Below, piece after piece: positions 43,932 to 52,839 of a stretch of 64,000 nucleotides of DNA. Positions within the stretch are counted from its first letter, which is position 1; every line of letters begins with the position of its first letter. A program made the translations under genes and the position numbers. A model generated the notes under the pieces. The model had not been told where the DNA came from, made no database searches, and was given only the letters and a program-made list of their open reading frames with translations. Origin of the DNA: CAWJNF01 sp963844235 (GTDB lineage: Bacteria > Actinomycetota > Thermoleophilia > Gaiellales > Gaiellaceae); the NCBI GenBank assembly GCA_963844235.1, contig CAWJNF010000004.1, positions 682,001 to 746,000 of the forward strand. Direction: 5' to 3'.

Positions 43932-44472
43932 TAGCCAAGTCTAGGCGCGTGAGGAGCCGAAATCACGTCCCGAAAACCCGTCTCGCGTGCTGCGGCCTGC
44001 GACCACGTCTCTCAACTCGTCAGTGCCATGCCGTCGTTGTCCGATCAGGCACCAGAGCGACGACACATCTTCCACACAGGCTGTGCCGGGCGGCAGCCGG
44101 TCGTAGCCGGTTCGCTCTCTGGCTTGTCTCGCGCTCAGCATCGTGGCGGTCGGAATCTCCGTGTTTAGCCTTCGATCAAACTCAGACGGACGCTGTGGCG
44201 ACCTCGGCGACGGCTACATCTCATGTACTGGCGGAAAGACCCCTGATCGCGATGGCTGCGCGCCTGAGGCGTCCCGCGGCGGGATCGTGTACTGGCGGTG
44301 CAAGTAGCGGGTAACGACCGCACGAATCACGGGTAGCCGCTCCGCTCTTGGAAACACTGCGGAAACGAGCGGTGGCGAACGTCGGCGAACCGTACCGTGC
44401 TCCGCGGCCGACTATCCGCAGCACACATCGCATCGGCGAACAGGTGCGATGCGTCGCGAGAGCGCCCTAGCA

Positions 44473-44516
44473 CCTTACAAGCAGGAGGTCGCTGGTTCGA
44501 GCCCGGCACCGCCCAT
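44473..44516 (+). repeat. 44-bp direct repeat of tRNA-Val 3' end (attachment site)
   Basis: Identical to 32,991-33,034, from the anticodon loop CCTTACAA to one base past the discriminator. Just upstream GAGAGCGCC also matches the D-arm region, separated by a short altered segment, so part of the 5' half remains. This is the att duplication expected from integration into tRNA-Val. Confidence 0.85.
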
Positions 44517-44590
44517 CCGGCCCTTCTGGCCAGGCGGAAATCGCATGGATGAGCCATCCGGTTCGTGCGATCGGCGCCGTTCGTGCGAGT

Positions 44591-44810
44591 TGGTGCCGGA
44601 CCGGTGCCGGACGGGTCCGGCGACGCTGAACGCGCCAGAGGCCCGCGTCGACGCGCCCGACGGGCGACGAATCCTCGGGGCCGAGGCTCGCGTGGCGAGA
44701 GAGGGGCTCCTACCGCCTCGGACCCGGCCGAAAGAGCCATCTAGGCATCCGCAGCGCAACGGCGTACCCTCCCTGCCGGTCTCGCCGTCGTTGTTCAAGC
44801 TCGCGGTGCG
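44591..44810 (+). repeat. Dispersed repeat family 1, copy A
   Basis: Diverged but alignable with 54,625-54,872 over about 220 bp: shared words GGACCGGTG, CGCCCGACGGG, GGGGCTCCT, GAAAGAGCCATC, GGCGTACCCT, GTTCAAGCTCGCG. Begins 75 bp after the tRNA-Val remnant. Confidence 0.6.
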
Positions 44811-44912
44811 GTGGTCTGCAGCGAAGAGGCCCGATCGCCAGGAAGCCAGCGGTCTTCAGTTCACGACAGACTTCGGACTGCGGGCCCGCACCCCTTGCCG
44901 GTTGCCGTCACA

Positions 44913-45686
44913 TCAATCGCGGAAAGGCGCGAGCCGAATGCTTAGGTCGCTCACGGCGAAGCGGTGCAGGTACCAGGCGCGGCCACGAGGGACTTGCTTG
45001 GCCTCGGCTCGGAGAAGCCCGGCGAACTCCCGCTTGAAGCCCAACCGTGGGTACTCCTGGATGACGCTCTGGCGGACTGCATCGGGTATCTCGTTGCTGT
45101 GTAGGCCGAACACATCGACGGCCGCGCCGGCAGATAGGAGGTAGGCCTCGGCACCGGACTCGAGGCCAACGCCGGGGGTGTGGTGCATGGCGATCGCGTT
45201 GGCAACGAGCTCCCGGATATCGGCAGGCATATGGTGGCTGTCGGTGAACTCGCGTGCCACCGCGGCGCTGCGAACAGTGAAGTCGACGTCGGGCACCGGG
45301 CTCGGGATCCCGGTGTCGTGGAACATTGCAGCCAGGTACAGGAGCTCACGGTCGAACGTGATCCCGTGAAGTGCGGCGATGGCCGCGCCCCACGTGTAGG
45401 CACGACTGGAATGGTTGAGGAGTGCCGGTGTCAAGAGGTCCTGCGCCGCGACCTCGGCATCTCTTGCGAGAGGGGAGTCGGGAGGCACCAGGCTCGCCGG
45501 ATCGATGGAACTCCGGCGTCCCGAGTGCATTCGGAGCACCATCGCGACACGGCCGGCAAGAATGCTGAGCTCCCCCCGCAGCAGGGGCCGGGCAAGTGTT
45601 AGGCATTCCCGAGCGGTCAGCACTCCCCCGGTGCGTTCGGTCCAGCCAATGGATCCGATCGGATCGGTGGGTCGTGGCTGGCTCAT
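44913..45686 (-). CDS. HD-domain hydrolase (cyanamide hydratase-like)
   Basis: 257 residues. HD metal motif: NHSSRAYTWGAAIA (first His), LYLAAMFHDTGIP (His-Asp), then DSHHMPADIRELVANAIAMHHTP (downstream His residues) and a late Asp in AAVDVFGLH. The LNHSSRAY start is that of the cyanamide-hydratase/HD-family-protein branch. Cytosolic metal-dependent hydrolase or phosphohydrolase; substrate unknown. Lies alone between two tRNA-Val remnants. Confidence 0.82.
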   Translation of the reverse strand: MSQPRPTDPIGSIGWTERTGGVLTARECLTLARPLLRGELSILAGRVAMVLRMHSGRRSSIDPASLVPPDSPLARDAEVAAQDLLTPALLNHSSRAYTWGAAIAALHGITFDRELLYLAAMFHDTGIPSPVPDVDFTVRSAAVAREFTDSHHMPADIRELVANAIAMHHTPGVGLESGAEAYLLSAGAAVDVFGLHSNEIPDAVRQSVIQEYPRLGFKREFAGLLRAEAKQVPRGRAWYLHRFAVSDLSIRLAPFRD

Positions 45687-46241
45687 GGGCCTCTCAGTTC
45701 GATGGTGGTGTGGTCAGGTGGCGCGGACAAGCACGCCGATGAGTCACCAAGCTGGCGCCGGGGCCCGAGAGCCCTGGTCAGCATCTTAGTGTCGCCGATA
45801 GGCGCGACCCTGAACAATCAGCCGTCGCGGAAGGTAAAGAGAGATCGACCTCGGTCGCGCTGCCGCCCGGCCAGCTCCGCGGCACGGCCGGTCGTCATCG
45901 CCGAACTGCTCGAGGGGACCACTGGGGGACCAATACCCGCGGCGATTGTTGGGGTGTCCGCCTCAGCGGCGGAACGCCACGGTTCAAGAATCGACCCGAG
46001 GGAGAGTCAGCCCTCGGCTGCGGCTTGCTTGCTGGTGCCGAACAAGTTCGTGCTGTCGCCCCGGGTCCGGCTCCGCCTTGACTCGAGCCCGGCACCGCCC
46101 ATCCGGAGAAGAGCCTGGTCACAGGCACTTTTTCGTGCCTTACGTTGCCGATACTGGCGACGAAGAGGCCCGCCATGGAAGCATCGCGGCGCCACTCAAC
46201 CGGCGAACGATTCCTACCGGCGCGGCGGAGGGTCCGTGCTG
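45687..46241. other. Geneless stretch with a short tRNA-Val 3' repeat
   Basis: No supported gene. Holds the 20-bp tRNA-Val 3' copy at 46,083. Frames overlapping it are translations of the tRNA end. Confidence 0.5.
46083..46102 (+). repeat. 20-bp tRNA-Val 3' end copy
   Basis: TCGAGCCCGGCACCGCCCAT, identical to the T-loop-to-end part of tRNA-Val. The next CCGG also matches the copy at 44,473 but not the tRNA gene, so it is closer to that copy. Confidence 0.7.
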
Positions 46242-46439
46242 CTACGCCCGGTCACGGCGAGAGTGCAGGTCGCCCTCGGCGTGATCCGCGGCTTCCTCGA
46301 GACCATTCGCCATCTTGTGAACGAGGCTTACGAGTGCCCTCGGCTCGGGCGCACGAAGCAGGCCCGAGTCCACGTCGCTGAGATACCGCCGGGCTTGAGC
46401 AATGTCCCTCCGAGCGCCCGCAATATCCATCGGGTCCAC
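46242..46439 (-). CDS. Small helical protein (leaderless)
   Basis: 65 residues: MDPMDIAGARRDIAQARRYL, SDVDSGLLRAPEPRALVSLV, HKMANGLEEAADHAEGDLHS and a basic end. Amphipathic helices, no membrane segment. GTG 46,439 has a TAGACT box exactly 6 nt upstream on the same strand (46,446-46,451), the leaderless spacing seen elsewhere in the window. Downstream of the orphan MreB gene. Unrecognised. Confidence 0.6.
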   Translation of the reverse strand: MDPMDIAGARRDIAQARRYLSDVDSGLLRAPEPRALVSLVHKMANGLEEAADHAEGDLHSRRDRA

Positions 46440-46613
46440 CGTACGAGTCTACCCTATTTGTGCGATCCGTCTCGATTTGGGATCCGGCTGGCCGATGAGT
46501 GACCTGGCTAGGCTGACCCGAGACCGCGAAGAAGCGCCCCAGACGCGTTTTCGCAAGGGCGGCAGCGCCCGGAAGGGCCGGCCCATCAGAGAGTCGCGTC
46601 GACGACTTCTGAC

Positions 46614-47687
46614 TTAAGGGCGGAACCGGCGGCGTGCCGGTCGCCATCGGGGGCGGTGTTGTCGGGGCTTGTTCGTTTGGGTGATGGTGTCGAGTTCTTC
46701 GAGTGCTTGTCCGGCGCCGCGGGCCACACAGGTGAGTGGTTGGTGAGCGATGGTTACCGGTAGAGCGGTTTCGCGCCCGAGTCGCTGGTCGATGCCGGGC
46801 AGCAGCGCGCCGCCGCCGGCGACGACGATCCCCTCGCCGACGACGTCGGCCGAGAGTTCTGGTGGGGTGCGCTCGAGCGTTTGCTTGACGGCCTCCACGA
46901 TGCTGCCGATGGTTGTTTCCAGGGCGCGCCGTATGCCTGCTGCGTCGAGGGTGGCGCGGCGAAGCAGGCCGCTTGTGACGTCTCGACCCCCGACGAGAGC
47001 CTCGGCCGAGCCTGGCTGGTCGAGGCTGGAACCGATCTTGATCTTCACCTCTTCGGCGCTCTCCTGGCCGATCAGCAGCCCGTGTTCGCGCTTGGCGTGA
47101 GCGACGATGGCCTCGTCCATCTCGTAGCCGCCCACCCGGATCGATTCCCAAACGACGGTCTCTCCCAACGAGATCACGGCGACCTCGGTTGTTCCCCCAC
47201 CGATATCCAGGATCATGCTGGCGCGCGGCTCTGCCACGGGCAGTTCGGCCCCGATCGCAGCCGCCATGGGCTCCTCGATCAGGGAGGCTGTCCGGGCGCC
47301 CGCGGCGACGGTTGCCTCTTCCACGGCGCGCCGCTCGACCTCGGTGATCCCGCTTGGCACACAAAGCATGACGCGCGGACGCGGGTAGCGTCTCCCGATT
47401 GACACCTGCATGAAGTGGCGCAGCATCTGCTCGGTCATCTCGTAGTCGGCGATCACGCCGTGGCGCAGCGGGCGCAGAGCCCGGATCGACGCCGGCGTGC
47501 GGCCGATCATCCTGCGCGCCTCATCACCAACCGCGTAGACCTCGCCGCTGCCTTCGTCGATTGCGACGACCGACGGCTGAAAGAGCACCACGCCCTCGCC
47601 GCGCACGAACACGACGGTGTTCGCGGTGCCCAGATCGACCGCGATATCGCGGTCGGCAAGGCCAGGAAGGTAGCGCGAGAGTCTCAT
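46614..47687 (-). CDS. mreB: MreB/Mbl-like actin-family protein
   Basis: 357 residues from ATG 47,687 (MRLSRYLPGLADRDIAVDLG). Actin-fold motifs: phosphate-1 VDLGTANTVVFV, VAIDEGSGEVYAVG, CVPSGITEVERRAV, phosphate-2 ILDIGGGTTEVAVISLG, adenosine GIVVAGGGALLPG. Length is normal. The C-terminus has an added basic tail RQHRPRWRPARRRFRP. No mreC or mreD nearby, so it is a second or orphan copy in the island. An in-frame start at 47,753 adds 22 non-conserved residues. Confidence 0.9.
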   Translation of the reverse strand: MRLSRYLPGLADRDIAVDLGTANTVVFVRGEGVVLFQPSVVAIDEGSGEVYAVGDEARRMIGRTPASIRALRPLRHGVIADYEMTEQMLRHFMQVSIGRRYPRPRVMLCVPSGITEVERRAVEEATVAAGARTASLIEEPMAAAIGAELPVAEPRASMILDIGGGTTEVAVISLGETVVWESIRVGGYEMDEAIVAHAKREHGLLIGQESAEEVKIKIGSSLDQPGSAEALVGGRDVTSGLLRRATLDAAGIRRALETTIGSIVEAVKQTLERTPPELSADVVGEGIVVAGGGALLPGIDQRLGRETALPVTIAHQPLTCVARGAGQALEELDTITQTNKPRQHRPRWRPARRRFRP

Positions 47688-47944
47688 CGTCTTAGAGAGT
47701 GTCGCTGCACCGGGCAGGGGCCGTCGTTGTGAAGAAACGCAATGAGAACGCACACGACCGTTGGCAGCCTGGGAGCACCGCGCTCAGGTTACGCCGACCC
47801 GCTAAGGGTTCCCGCGCTCGGCCTCCCACTCGGCCCGCAACGCTGCTCGAGCCGCAGCCGGCCTACGGCAGGCCGCATAGGGACCATCTCGCCGATTCCG
47901 GCGAGCACTGTATCCATGCGGCTTCGCCGACTTTGGGGCGGCGG

Positions 47945-49918
47945 CTAGGGCAGGTAGCTGCAGTAGGTGCCCGTGCGAATTGCACCGTTGAGATGGTCGG
48001 CAAGCTGGGGGTCGTGTTCAGCGATTCGTGCTATCGCGTGGCGGATCGCCCGAGTTACCGCGACACGGGCGCGCTCTGACGGGGATGCGGCGCGTCGATC
48101 GCGACCGCGCAGTCCGACCGCGCGCGACAGTTCGCGCACGATGAACTCGCGCTCAGTGTCGGCCTGCTCTTCGCGCCCGGTGTCATTGAGGGCGCGCGCG
48201 TGCTCGATGTCCTCTTCAATCTCCGCGAGGCGTCGGCGGTAAGCGTCCTTCGCTCGCTCGTCGAGCATCTCACCCGCATCGCCTAGCACGCGTGACAGGC
48301 CGGCCGCGTGGCCGAGCTGCGTCTGCGTGTCGGTGTGCGCATTGGCGGCGGCGAGGTCGAGCACATGGAAATCTCGGCCTGGATTTTCGATCAGTCGCGC
48401 GAGGTAATGGATTCCTTTGCGGTGTCGAACTCGCACTGTGTGTCCGTTGAACTCGAGCAACCAATAATCATGTTCCGGACGAAAGACGGGCGTCGCGGGT
48501 CTGGAATGTGGATCGTGCAGTTCGTCGAGAATCGCGCGGGCCGCCCGAAGTTCGAGATCAGCTCGCTGCTCGCTGCCGCTGGCCCTCAGGGCGTCGGCCA
48601 GACACGTGCGTGCGCGCGCTGCCTCGAATGGGGCGCCGACCTCGGTCCAGAGGCGTGCGGCTTCGGAGCAGAACCGTTGTGCGTCCACCGCATCGCCCTG
48701 GGCAAGCTTCACCCTTCCTTGAACAAGGGCCGCGCTCGCCACTAGTGCCTTGCTCTGGAATCGGTGAGCCACGAGGCTGAACTCGTCGGCGGCGTCGCGG
48801 GCTCGCTCGAGGTCGCCTGCTGCGATCTCGATCTCGACCTGCGCCTCGAGCAGCGGTGCACGCTGCAGATCGGTATCCGGTGGCAGCTCCTTGGAGGGCA
48901 CCCGCGAGGGGCGCTCGAGCGCTTCTCGTATGGAGGTCACCGCAGCCGCAACGTCTCCTCGAGCCAGGTGGAGCAACGCTAGTCCGGGCTCGGGATCCCA
49001 TCCGACGCGATGGGCGGCGAGGAACGCCTCCTCGGCGCCTCCGATGTCTCCGCGCCGAAGGCGGATCCGCCCGAGCTCGCTCAGCGGCCATCCCAGCTCG
49101 CGGCGCAGGTATGGGCGGAGCTCCTCGTACGCCGCCAGCGCTTCTTTCTCGGCGTGATCCAACGAGCCACGGAGCCTGAGGATCTCCGCCCGATGGAGCC
49201 GGCAGCGGCCGTGGAGGCTGCCGATCGCTGCCACCTTGCACCACCTTTCCATCGCCTCGGTCCACTCTTCGGCTACGTCGTACTGTGCGAGGCCCTGTAA
49301 GGCACACACGAGCTCGCAGTAGACGACGCCCGTCGATAGCGGGTCGAGATCACCGGCAAGCGTTGCCACACCCGCCTCGTTGAGCAACGCGAGGCCTTCC
49401 TGTACATCGCCGTTCAGAATGCGGAGACGCGCGTCCGCAACCTGTCCGATGGTGCGCGCTGCTGCATCGAACTCCGATCCTGCGTCGACTGCACGCCGCA
49501 CCCACAATCGTGCGCTGTCCAGGTCGCCCGAGAGCATGCGCTCGTACGTTCGGACGACCGCAAGCCACGCGTGCGCCGATGTCTCCTCGTGGTCCGCGAG
49601 GAGCCCCTCCGCTCGTCGCAACCAACCGCGAACGGGCGCCATGAGTGCGGTATCGAAGAGCAGATGCATCGCAACGCGAACCGCTGCTTCTGCGGCGGCG
49701 ACGTCGTCACCGGCGTGAAGGCAAGCTGCGTGAGCGCGTTCCCAGGCGTCCACGGTGAGGGGGAGATCGCCTGCCGCGTAGGCGACGCCGCCGAGAACAC
49801 GTAGCTCTGCGGGCCCTAGGTGGCCCTCTGCATCGGCTTCCACGAGAAGCGCCAACGCGACCTGCCAATCGCCGCGGGCCACCGCCTCTTGTGCCCGGTC
49901 GACGAGGGTCTCGCTCAT
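47945..49918 (-). CDS. Large TPR-repeat protein with conserved C-terminal domain
   Basis: About 657 residues (an ATG at 49,936 would add 6). No signal peptide. Residues 10-470 are tandem TPR-like helices (for example RAQEAVARGDWQVALALLVEA, GELRLRRGD-type turns). From about 490 there is a different domain: FRPEHDYWLLEFNGHTVRVRHRKG, GIHYLARLIENPGRDFHVLDL, ending AIARIAEHDPQLADHLNGAI then RTGTYCSYLP. That ending is shared by regulators that carry an ATPase and TPR array, so this is probably the sensor half of such a protein. Divergent from the hydrolase gene. Confidence 0.8.
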   Translation of the reverse strand: MSETLVDRAQEAVARGDWQVALALLVEADAEGHLGPAELRVLGGVAYAAGDLPLTVDAWERAHAACLHAGDDVAAAEAAVRVAMHLLFDTALMAPVRGWLRRAEGLLADHEETSAHAWLAVVRTYERMLSGDLDSARLWVRRAVDAGSEFDAAARTIGQVADARLRILNGDVQEGLALLNEAGVATLAGDLDPLSTGVVYCELVCALQGLAQYDVAEEWTEAMERWCKVAAIGSLHGRCRLHRAEILRLRGSLDHAEKEALAAYEELRPYLRRELGWPLSELGRIRLRRGDIGGAEEAFLAAHRVGWDPEPGLALLHLARGDVAAAVTSIREALERPSRVPSKELPPDTDLQRAPLLEAQVEIEIAAGDLERARDAADEFSLVAHRFQSKALVASAALVQGRVKLAQGDAVDAQRFCSEAARLWTEVGAPFEAARARTCLADALRASGSEQRADLELRAARAILDELHDPHSRPATPVFRPEHDYWLLEFNGHTVRVRHRKGIHYLARLIENPGRDFHVLDLAAANAHTDTQTQLGHAAGLSRVLGDAGEMLDERAKDAYRRRLAEIEEDIEHARALNDTGREEQADTEREFIVRELSRAVGLRGRDRRAASPSERARVAVTRAIRHAIARIAEHDPQLADHLNGAIRTGTYCSYLP

Positions 49919-49953
49919 AACAACGCCCAACGACACCGAACGTAACCACCGGA

Positions 49954-49967
49954 GTTACTGCCGTAAC
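49954..49967. promoter_or_regulatory. Possible operator in the TPR/hydrolase divergent region
   Basis: GTTAC-TGCC-GTAAC palindrome, with another GTAAC at 49,942. Lies in the 108-bp region between divergent genes. Confidence 0.35.
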
Positions 49968-50026
49968 AGCGTTCCTCACGCATCTGGGTTAGGCACATCG
50001 CGACCCCGAGCCAACGAGGAGGACTA

Positions 50027-50926
50027 GTGGAGAGAGTAAAGGTCAACGGCGTAGAACTGGAGTACGAGGTACACGGAGCGGGCGAACCCGTGCTACTGAT
50101 CGACATGCTCATCGCCGATTGCTTCGTACCACTCCTGAAAGAACCGTCACTCGCCGGCCGTTACCAACTGATCCGATACCACAAACGGGGTTGGGTCGGC
50201 AGCACGCACACCCCCCCGCCCGTGAGTATCGCGACCCACGCCACTGATGCTGCGGCTCTGCTCGACCATCTCGGAGTATCGCGCGCTCACATCGCAGGGC
50301 ACTCCACCGGCGCCTCGATCGCAGCCCAGCTGGCTCTCGACTACGCCGAGAAGGTGCACACACTCACCCTGCTGGAGCCGACCTTGCTGTCGCTGCCTCT
50401 CGGCCAGGCATTCCTGAGATCGGCCGACCCGGTGTTCGAGGCGTACGGAAACGGCGACCACTCGGGAGCCTTCGCCATGTTCCTGGCAGCCGCAAGCGGG
50501 CTCGAATGGGAAGCGTGTCGGGCGCTGCTCGAGGAGCGGATCCCCGGCGTGGTCGCGCAGTCGATCTTGGACGCGGACACCTTCTTCGGCGTCGAGCTGC
50601 CCTCGCTACTCGTCTGGACGTTCGGCCCCGAGCAAGCGGCCACCATCCACCAGCCAGTCCTATCCGTGCTGGGTGCCGAAACCCAGCCTCTCTGGGTCGA
50701 GATCGCCGCGTTCCTTCGCTCCTCGCTCCCGCACGTCGAGGATTGCACGATCGAACGGGTCGGTCATCTCCTGCAGATCCAGCGTCCCAAGCACGTCGCT
50801 CGAGCCATCGCGGAGTTCCTGGCTCGAAACGACATGGACGGCCCACCAACCTCCGATTCAACAGGGAACAGCATCCCCGAAAGGAACCTGGTTACGGCCC
50901 AGAGTGGCCACGAGAACGTCGGATAG
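50027..50926 (+). CDS. Alpha/beta hydrolase
   Basis: 299 residues. Nucleophile elbow GHSTGASIAAQ (Ser), HGAGEPVLLID oxyanion strand, GHLLQIQRP with the catalytic His near 245; a cap domain lies at about 125-185. The C-terminal 30 residues (from NDMDGPPTS) are low complexity. GTG 50,027 has GAGGAGGAC just upstream. Ester, lactone or similar substrate. Divergent from the TPR protein and possibly controlled by it. Confidence 0.88.
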   Translation: MERVKVNGVELEYEVHGAGEPVLLIDMLIADCFVPLLKEPSLAGRYQLIRYHKRGWVGSTHTPPPVSIATHATDAAALLDHLGVSRAHIAGHSTGASIAAQLALDYAEKVHTLTLLEPTLLSLPLGQAFLRSADPVFEAYGNGDHSGAFAMFLAAASGLEWEACRALLEERIPGVVAQSILDADTFFGVELPSLLVWTFGPEQAATIHQPVLSVLGAETQPLWVEIAAFLRSSLPHVEDCTIERVGHLLQIQRPKHVARAIAEFLARNDMDGPPTSDSTGNSIPERNLVTAQSGHENVG

Positions 50927-51225
50927 CAAGCAGCACCCGCGGGCAAACGGTCAAGCTCCGCGAACACGAGCATGGAGCCTCGTCTGGAGTCGAGCGGTCA
51001 CAGCTTCGCCGCCTCGGGCCAGGCTCTCGCTCAAGCGGGCTCGCCCTGGCCGGCTTCGAGCCTGTTCGGCCCCCCAGGCCCCCGTTGCGGCAGCACCTGC
51101 GCACGATGCTGAGAGCCGCCGACGCTCGAGCCACATGTCCACGTGCGCTGGCTTCTCACGCATGTAAACGACCAGATCGTTACCGCCGTGGCAGGCGTGG
51201 GCGAGCCGTCGTGCTCGCGCACCAG
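50927..51225. other. Geneless stretch
   Basis: No gene, RNA or repeat identified. Confidence 0.4.
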
Positions 51226-51498
51226 TCAGCCCGGCGATGGCCCAGTCTCCTCCGTGTAGCGATCGAGAGCCAAGCGCAGTCGTGATCCGTTGTCGGCCAA
51301 CTCCTCGCAGAGCGACAATGGGATCAGTTGGCCGCTTTGCCGGTGCGCTTGCGCCCGGGCGTAGACGTCCTGGCGATGGAGCGTCAGGCCTCGGATCTGG
51401 CTCCTAAGGCTGTCCACCGGGGAGATCGCCCACAGCTCGCCCTTGAGAATGAGCGTCCGTCCCCGCCGTAGATCAGGATGGCCAGCGTGGGTCAGCAT
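51226..51498 (-). CDS. Small hypothetical protein
   Basis: 90 residues starting MLTHAGHPDLRRGRTLILKG. GGAGG lies 6 nt before the ATG, a clear ribosome site. Helical and soluble, with SLRSQIRGLTLHRQDVYAR and RLRLALDRYTEE. No family recognised. Confidence 0.55.
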   Translation of the reverse strand: MLTHAGHPDLRRGRTLILKGELWAISPVDSLRSQIRGLTLHRQDVYARAQAHRQSGQLIPLSLCEELADNGSRLRLALDRYTEETGPSPG

Positions 51499-51661
51499 CG
51501 GAACCTCCGTTCCTCAGACGCCGGGCACGCATCGGGGACTCCCAATAAATGTGGCGCTAGTCACATAGTAGCTGGGACTGTGCTTGCCGCATATCTCCCG
51601 AGACAGCGGACAAGCGCCGGCTGCGCAGTGTCGGAAATGCCGATCACAAGAGTTCCTCAGC

Positions 51662-51759
51662 GGGCTGGGTGACCGACGTCGGGATGAGCGAGTACCGCCC
51701 GGCGCGGCTCGAGCTCCACGGCGCGGGCTGGGTGCCCGACGTCGGGATGAGCGAGTACC
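51662..51759 (+). repeat. Dispersed repeat family 2, two tandem copies
   Basis: Units 51,662-51,696 and 51,725-51,759 share GGGCTGGGTG then CCGACGTCGGGATGAGCGAG with one mismatch. The second, extended left to 51,705, also matches 63,166-63,218 over about 53 bp. CCGACGTCGG is a 10-bp palindrome at the core. Confidence 0.7.
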
Positions 51760-52234
51760 ACGATCAGCGATGACCCCCGGCCCCCCTCCCGGGACTCGCG
51801 GTGTCATCGCGAGGGGAGCCCGTCTCCCCCTACCCGGTCGATCGTTCGGGCCGGTGGGGAAGGAGGGGAGCCCGGTCAACGTGGAGGGCGTTTTCGCCCT
51901 GCGGCTAGGAGGAGTAGCCTCCACGACGGTCTGACCAGCGGGCTCCCCATGGGCTGATCACGGCAGGGCTCGCGGTGCGCGTCTGGCCGAGGCACATCCG
52001 TCGGCCTCAGTCAGTGTGCCTTGTCAGTCTTGCCCCATGCGGACGCGTACCACGTTCCCGCCGACGACTAACCTCGGTCGCCCGATGAGGGCGAACTGTT
52101 CGTCGTGCCACGCGGTGTCGAGCATTGCCCCCGTGCCCACGAAGACGCGGCGATTCTGCCGATCGAACCCGCCGGCACCGTCAACACCGGCGACGCAGGC
52201 CGACCACCTACCTCGGAGCCCGAGGAGCAGACTC

Positions 52235-52313
52235 TGGCGTACCCTCGACGTGCCGGTCTCGCCGTCGTGGTTCAAGCTCGCGAGCCCACGATGAAGGTGG
52301 GCCTGCGGCGAGA
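52235..52313 (+). repeat. Dispersed repeat family 1, copy B (3' part)
   Basis: Shares GGCGTACCCTCG, GTGCCGG, TTCAAGCTCGCGAGC and TGAAGGTGGGCCTGCGGCGA with copy C; shorter than copies A and C at its left end. About 75 bp before the minus-strand tRNA remnant. Confidence 0.6.
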
Positions 52314-52386
52314 TAGCCACTGTGTAGAAGAGGGTCTTAGGTGCTGTCTTAGCTTGGCGCGCGCCGCTATCGGTGGTCTGCGACGA

Positions 52387-52411
52387 GGGGGGCGGCGGGA
52401 ATCGAACCCGC
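52387..52411 (-). repeat. tRNA 3' end remnant, minus strand
   Basis: Minus-strand reading GCGGGTTCGATTCCCGCC followed by GCCCCCC is a T-arm plus 3' acceptor strand. No matching 5' acceptor or anticodon arm is found, so the tRNA identity is not assigned. Confidence 0.5.
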
Positions 52412-52590
52412 AAAGGATTGCCGCTGCCCGCCCGTAGCCCGACCCAACGGAGCAGGCCGGCCGAAGGAAGTCAGGGTCGGTCGGTTCCCCGCCCTCCGCC
52501 CGGCCGGCCCGCTCTCCGCGGGCGAATGTCCAATCACCGCGGCCCCGATCCCCTGCGGCTTGCCGGAATCGGACGCGCCATCGTATCCCG

Positions 52591-52628
52591 ATACAAACTC
52601 CACTACAAGATACAAACTCCACTACAAG
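52591..52628 (+). repeat. 19-bp tandem duplication
   Basis: ATACAAACTCCACTACAAG occurs twice without gap and is followed by a partial third unit AGACAAAG. AT-rich for this window. Confidence 0.75.
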
Positions 52629-52839
52629 AGACAAAGAGGGGCGCGCTTCGGCCATACCGTCCGAAACGCACCTAGACTTGGATGAGGCCGTTCCAGGCTC
52701 TCACCCCGCGCCCCGGCAGGGAATCCCGAGAGAGCAAAGCATCGGGCTAAAGTCGAGAGGGGAGGGCTTCGCCGGCCACTCCCTTTCGCACCCACCCGAA
52801 CAACTAGCAGAACAGGGTAACGCGTCCGCGAGCGGCGCT

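Larger units (their letters stand above)
43932..44912. other. Geneless junction with tRNA-Val remnant and dispersed repeat
   Basis: No supported gene. Contains a CGACACATCTTCCACACAGG word related to that at 40,350, two GTACTGGCGG words (44,228 and 44,292), the 44-bp tRNA-Val copy and repeat copy A (44,591-44,810). Layout looks like an element end next to an attachment site. Confidence 0.55.
51499..52839. other. 1.3-kb geneless mosaic of repeats
   Basis: No convincing gene. Holds two copies of repeat family 2 (51,662 and 51,705), a hairpin AGGGCG-TTTT-CGCCCT (51,885-51,900), repeat family 1 copy B (52,235-52,313), a minus-strand tRNA 3' fragment (52,387-52,411) and a 19-bp tandem duplication (52,591-52,628). 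Appears to be a pile-up of element ends. Confidence 0.6.

Noticed and set aside
44475..44798. Minus-strand frame reading GLEPATSCL
   Set aside because: Same artefact, generated by the tRNA-Val 3' copy at 44,473.
51662..51759. CRISPR array
   Set aside because: Only two related units with unequal flanks, no third spaced unit, and no cas genes in the window.
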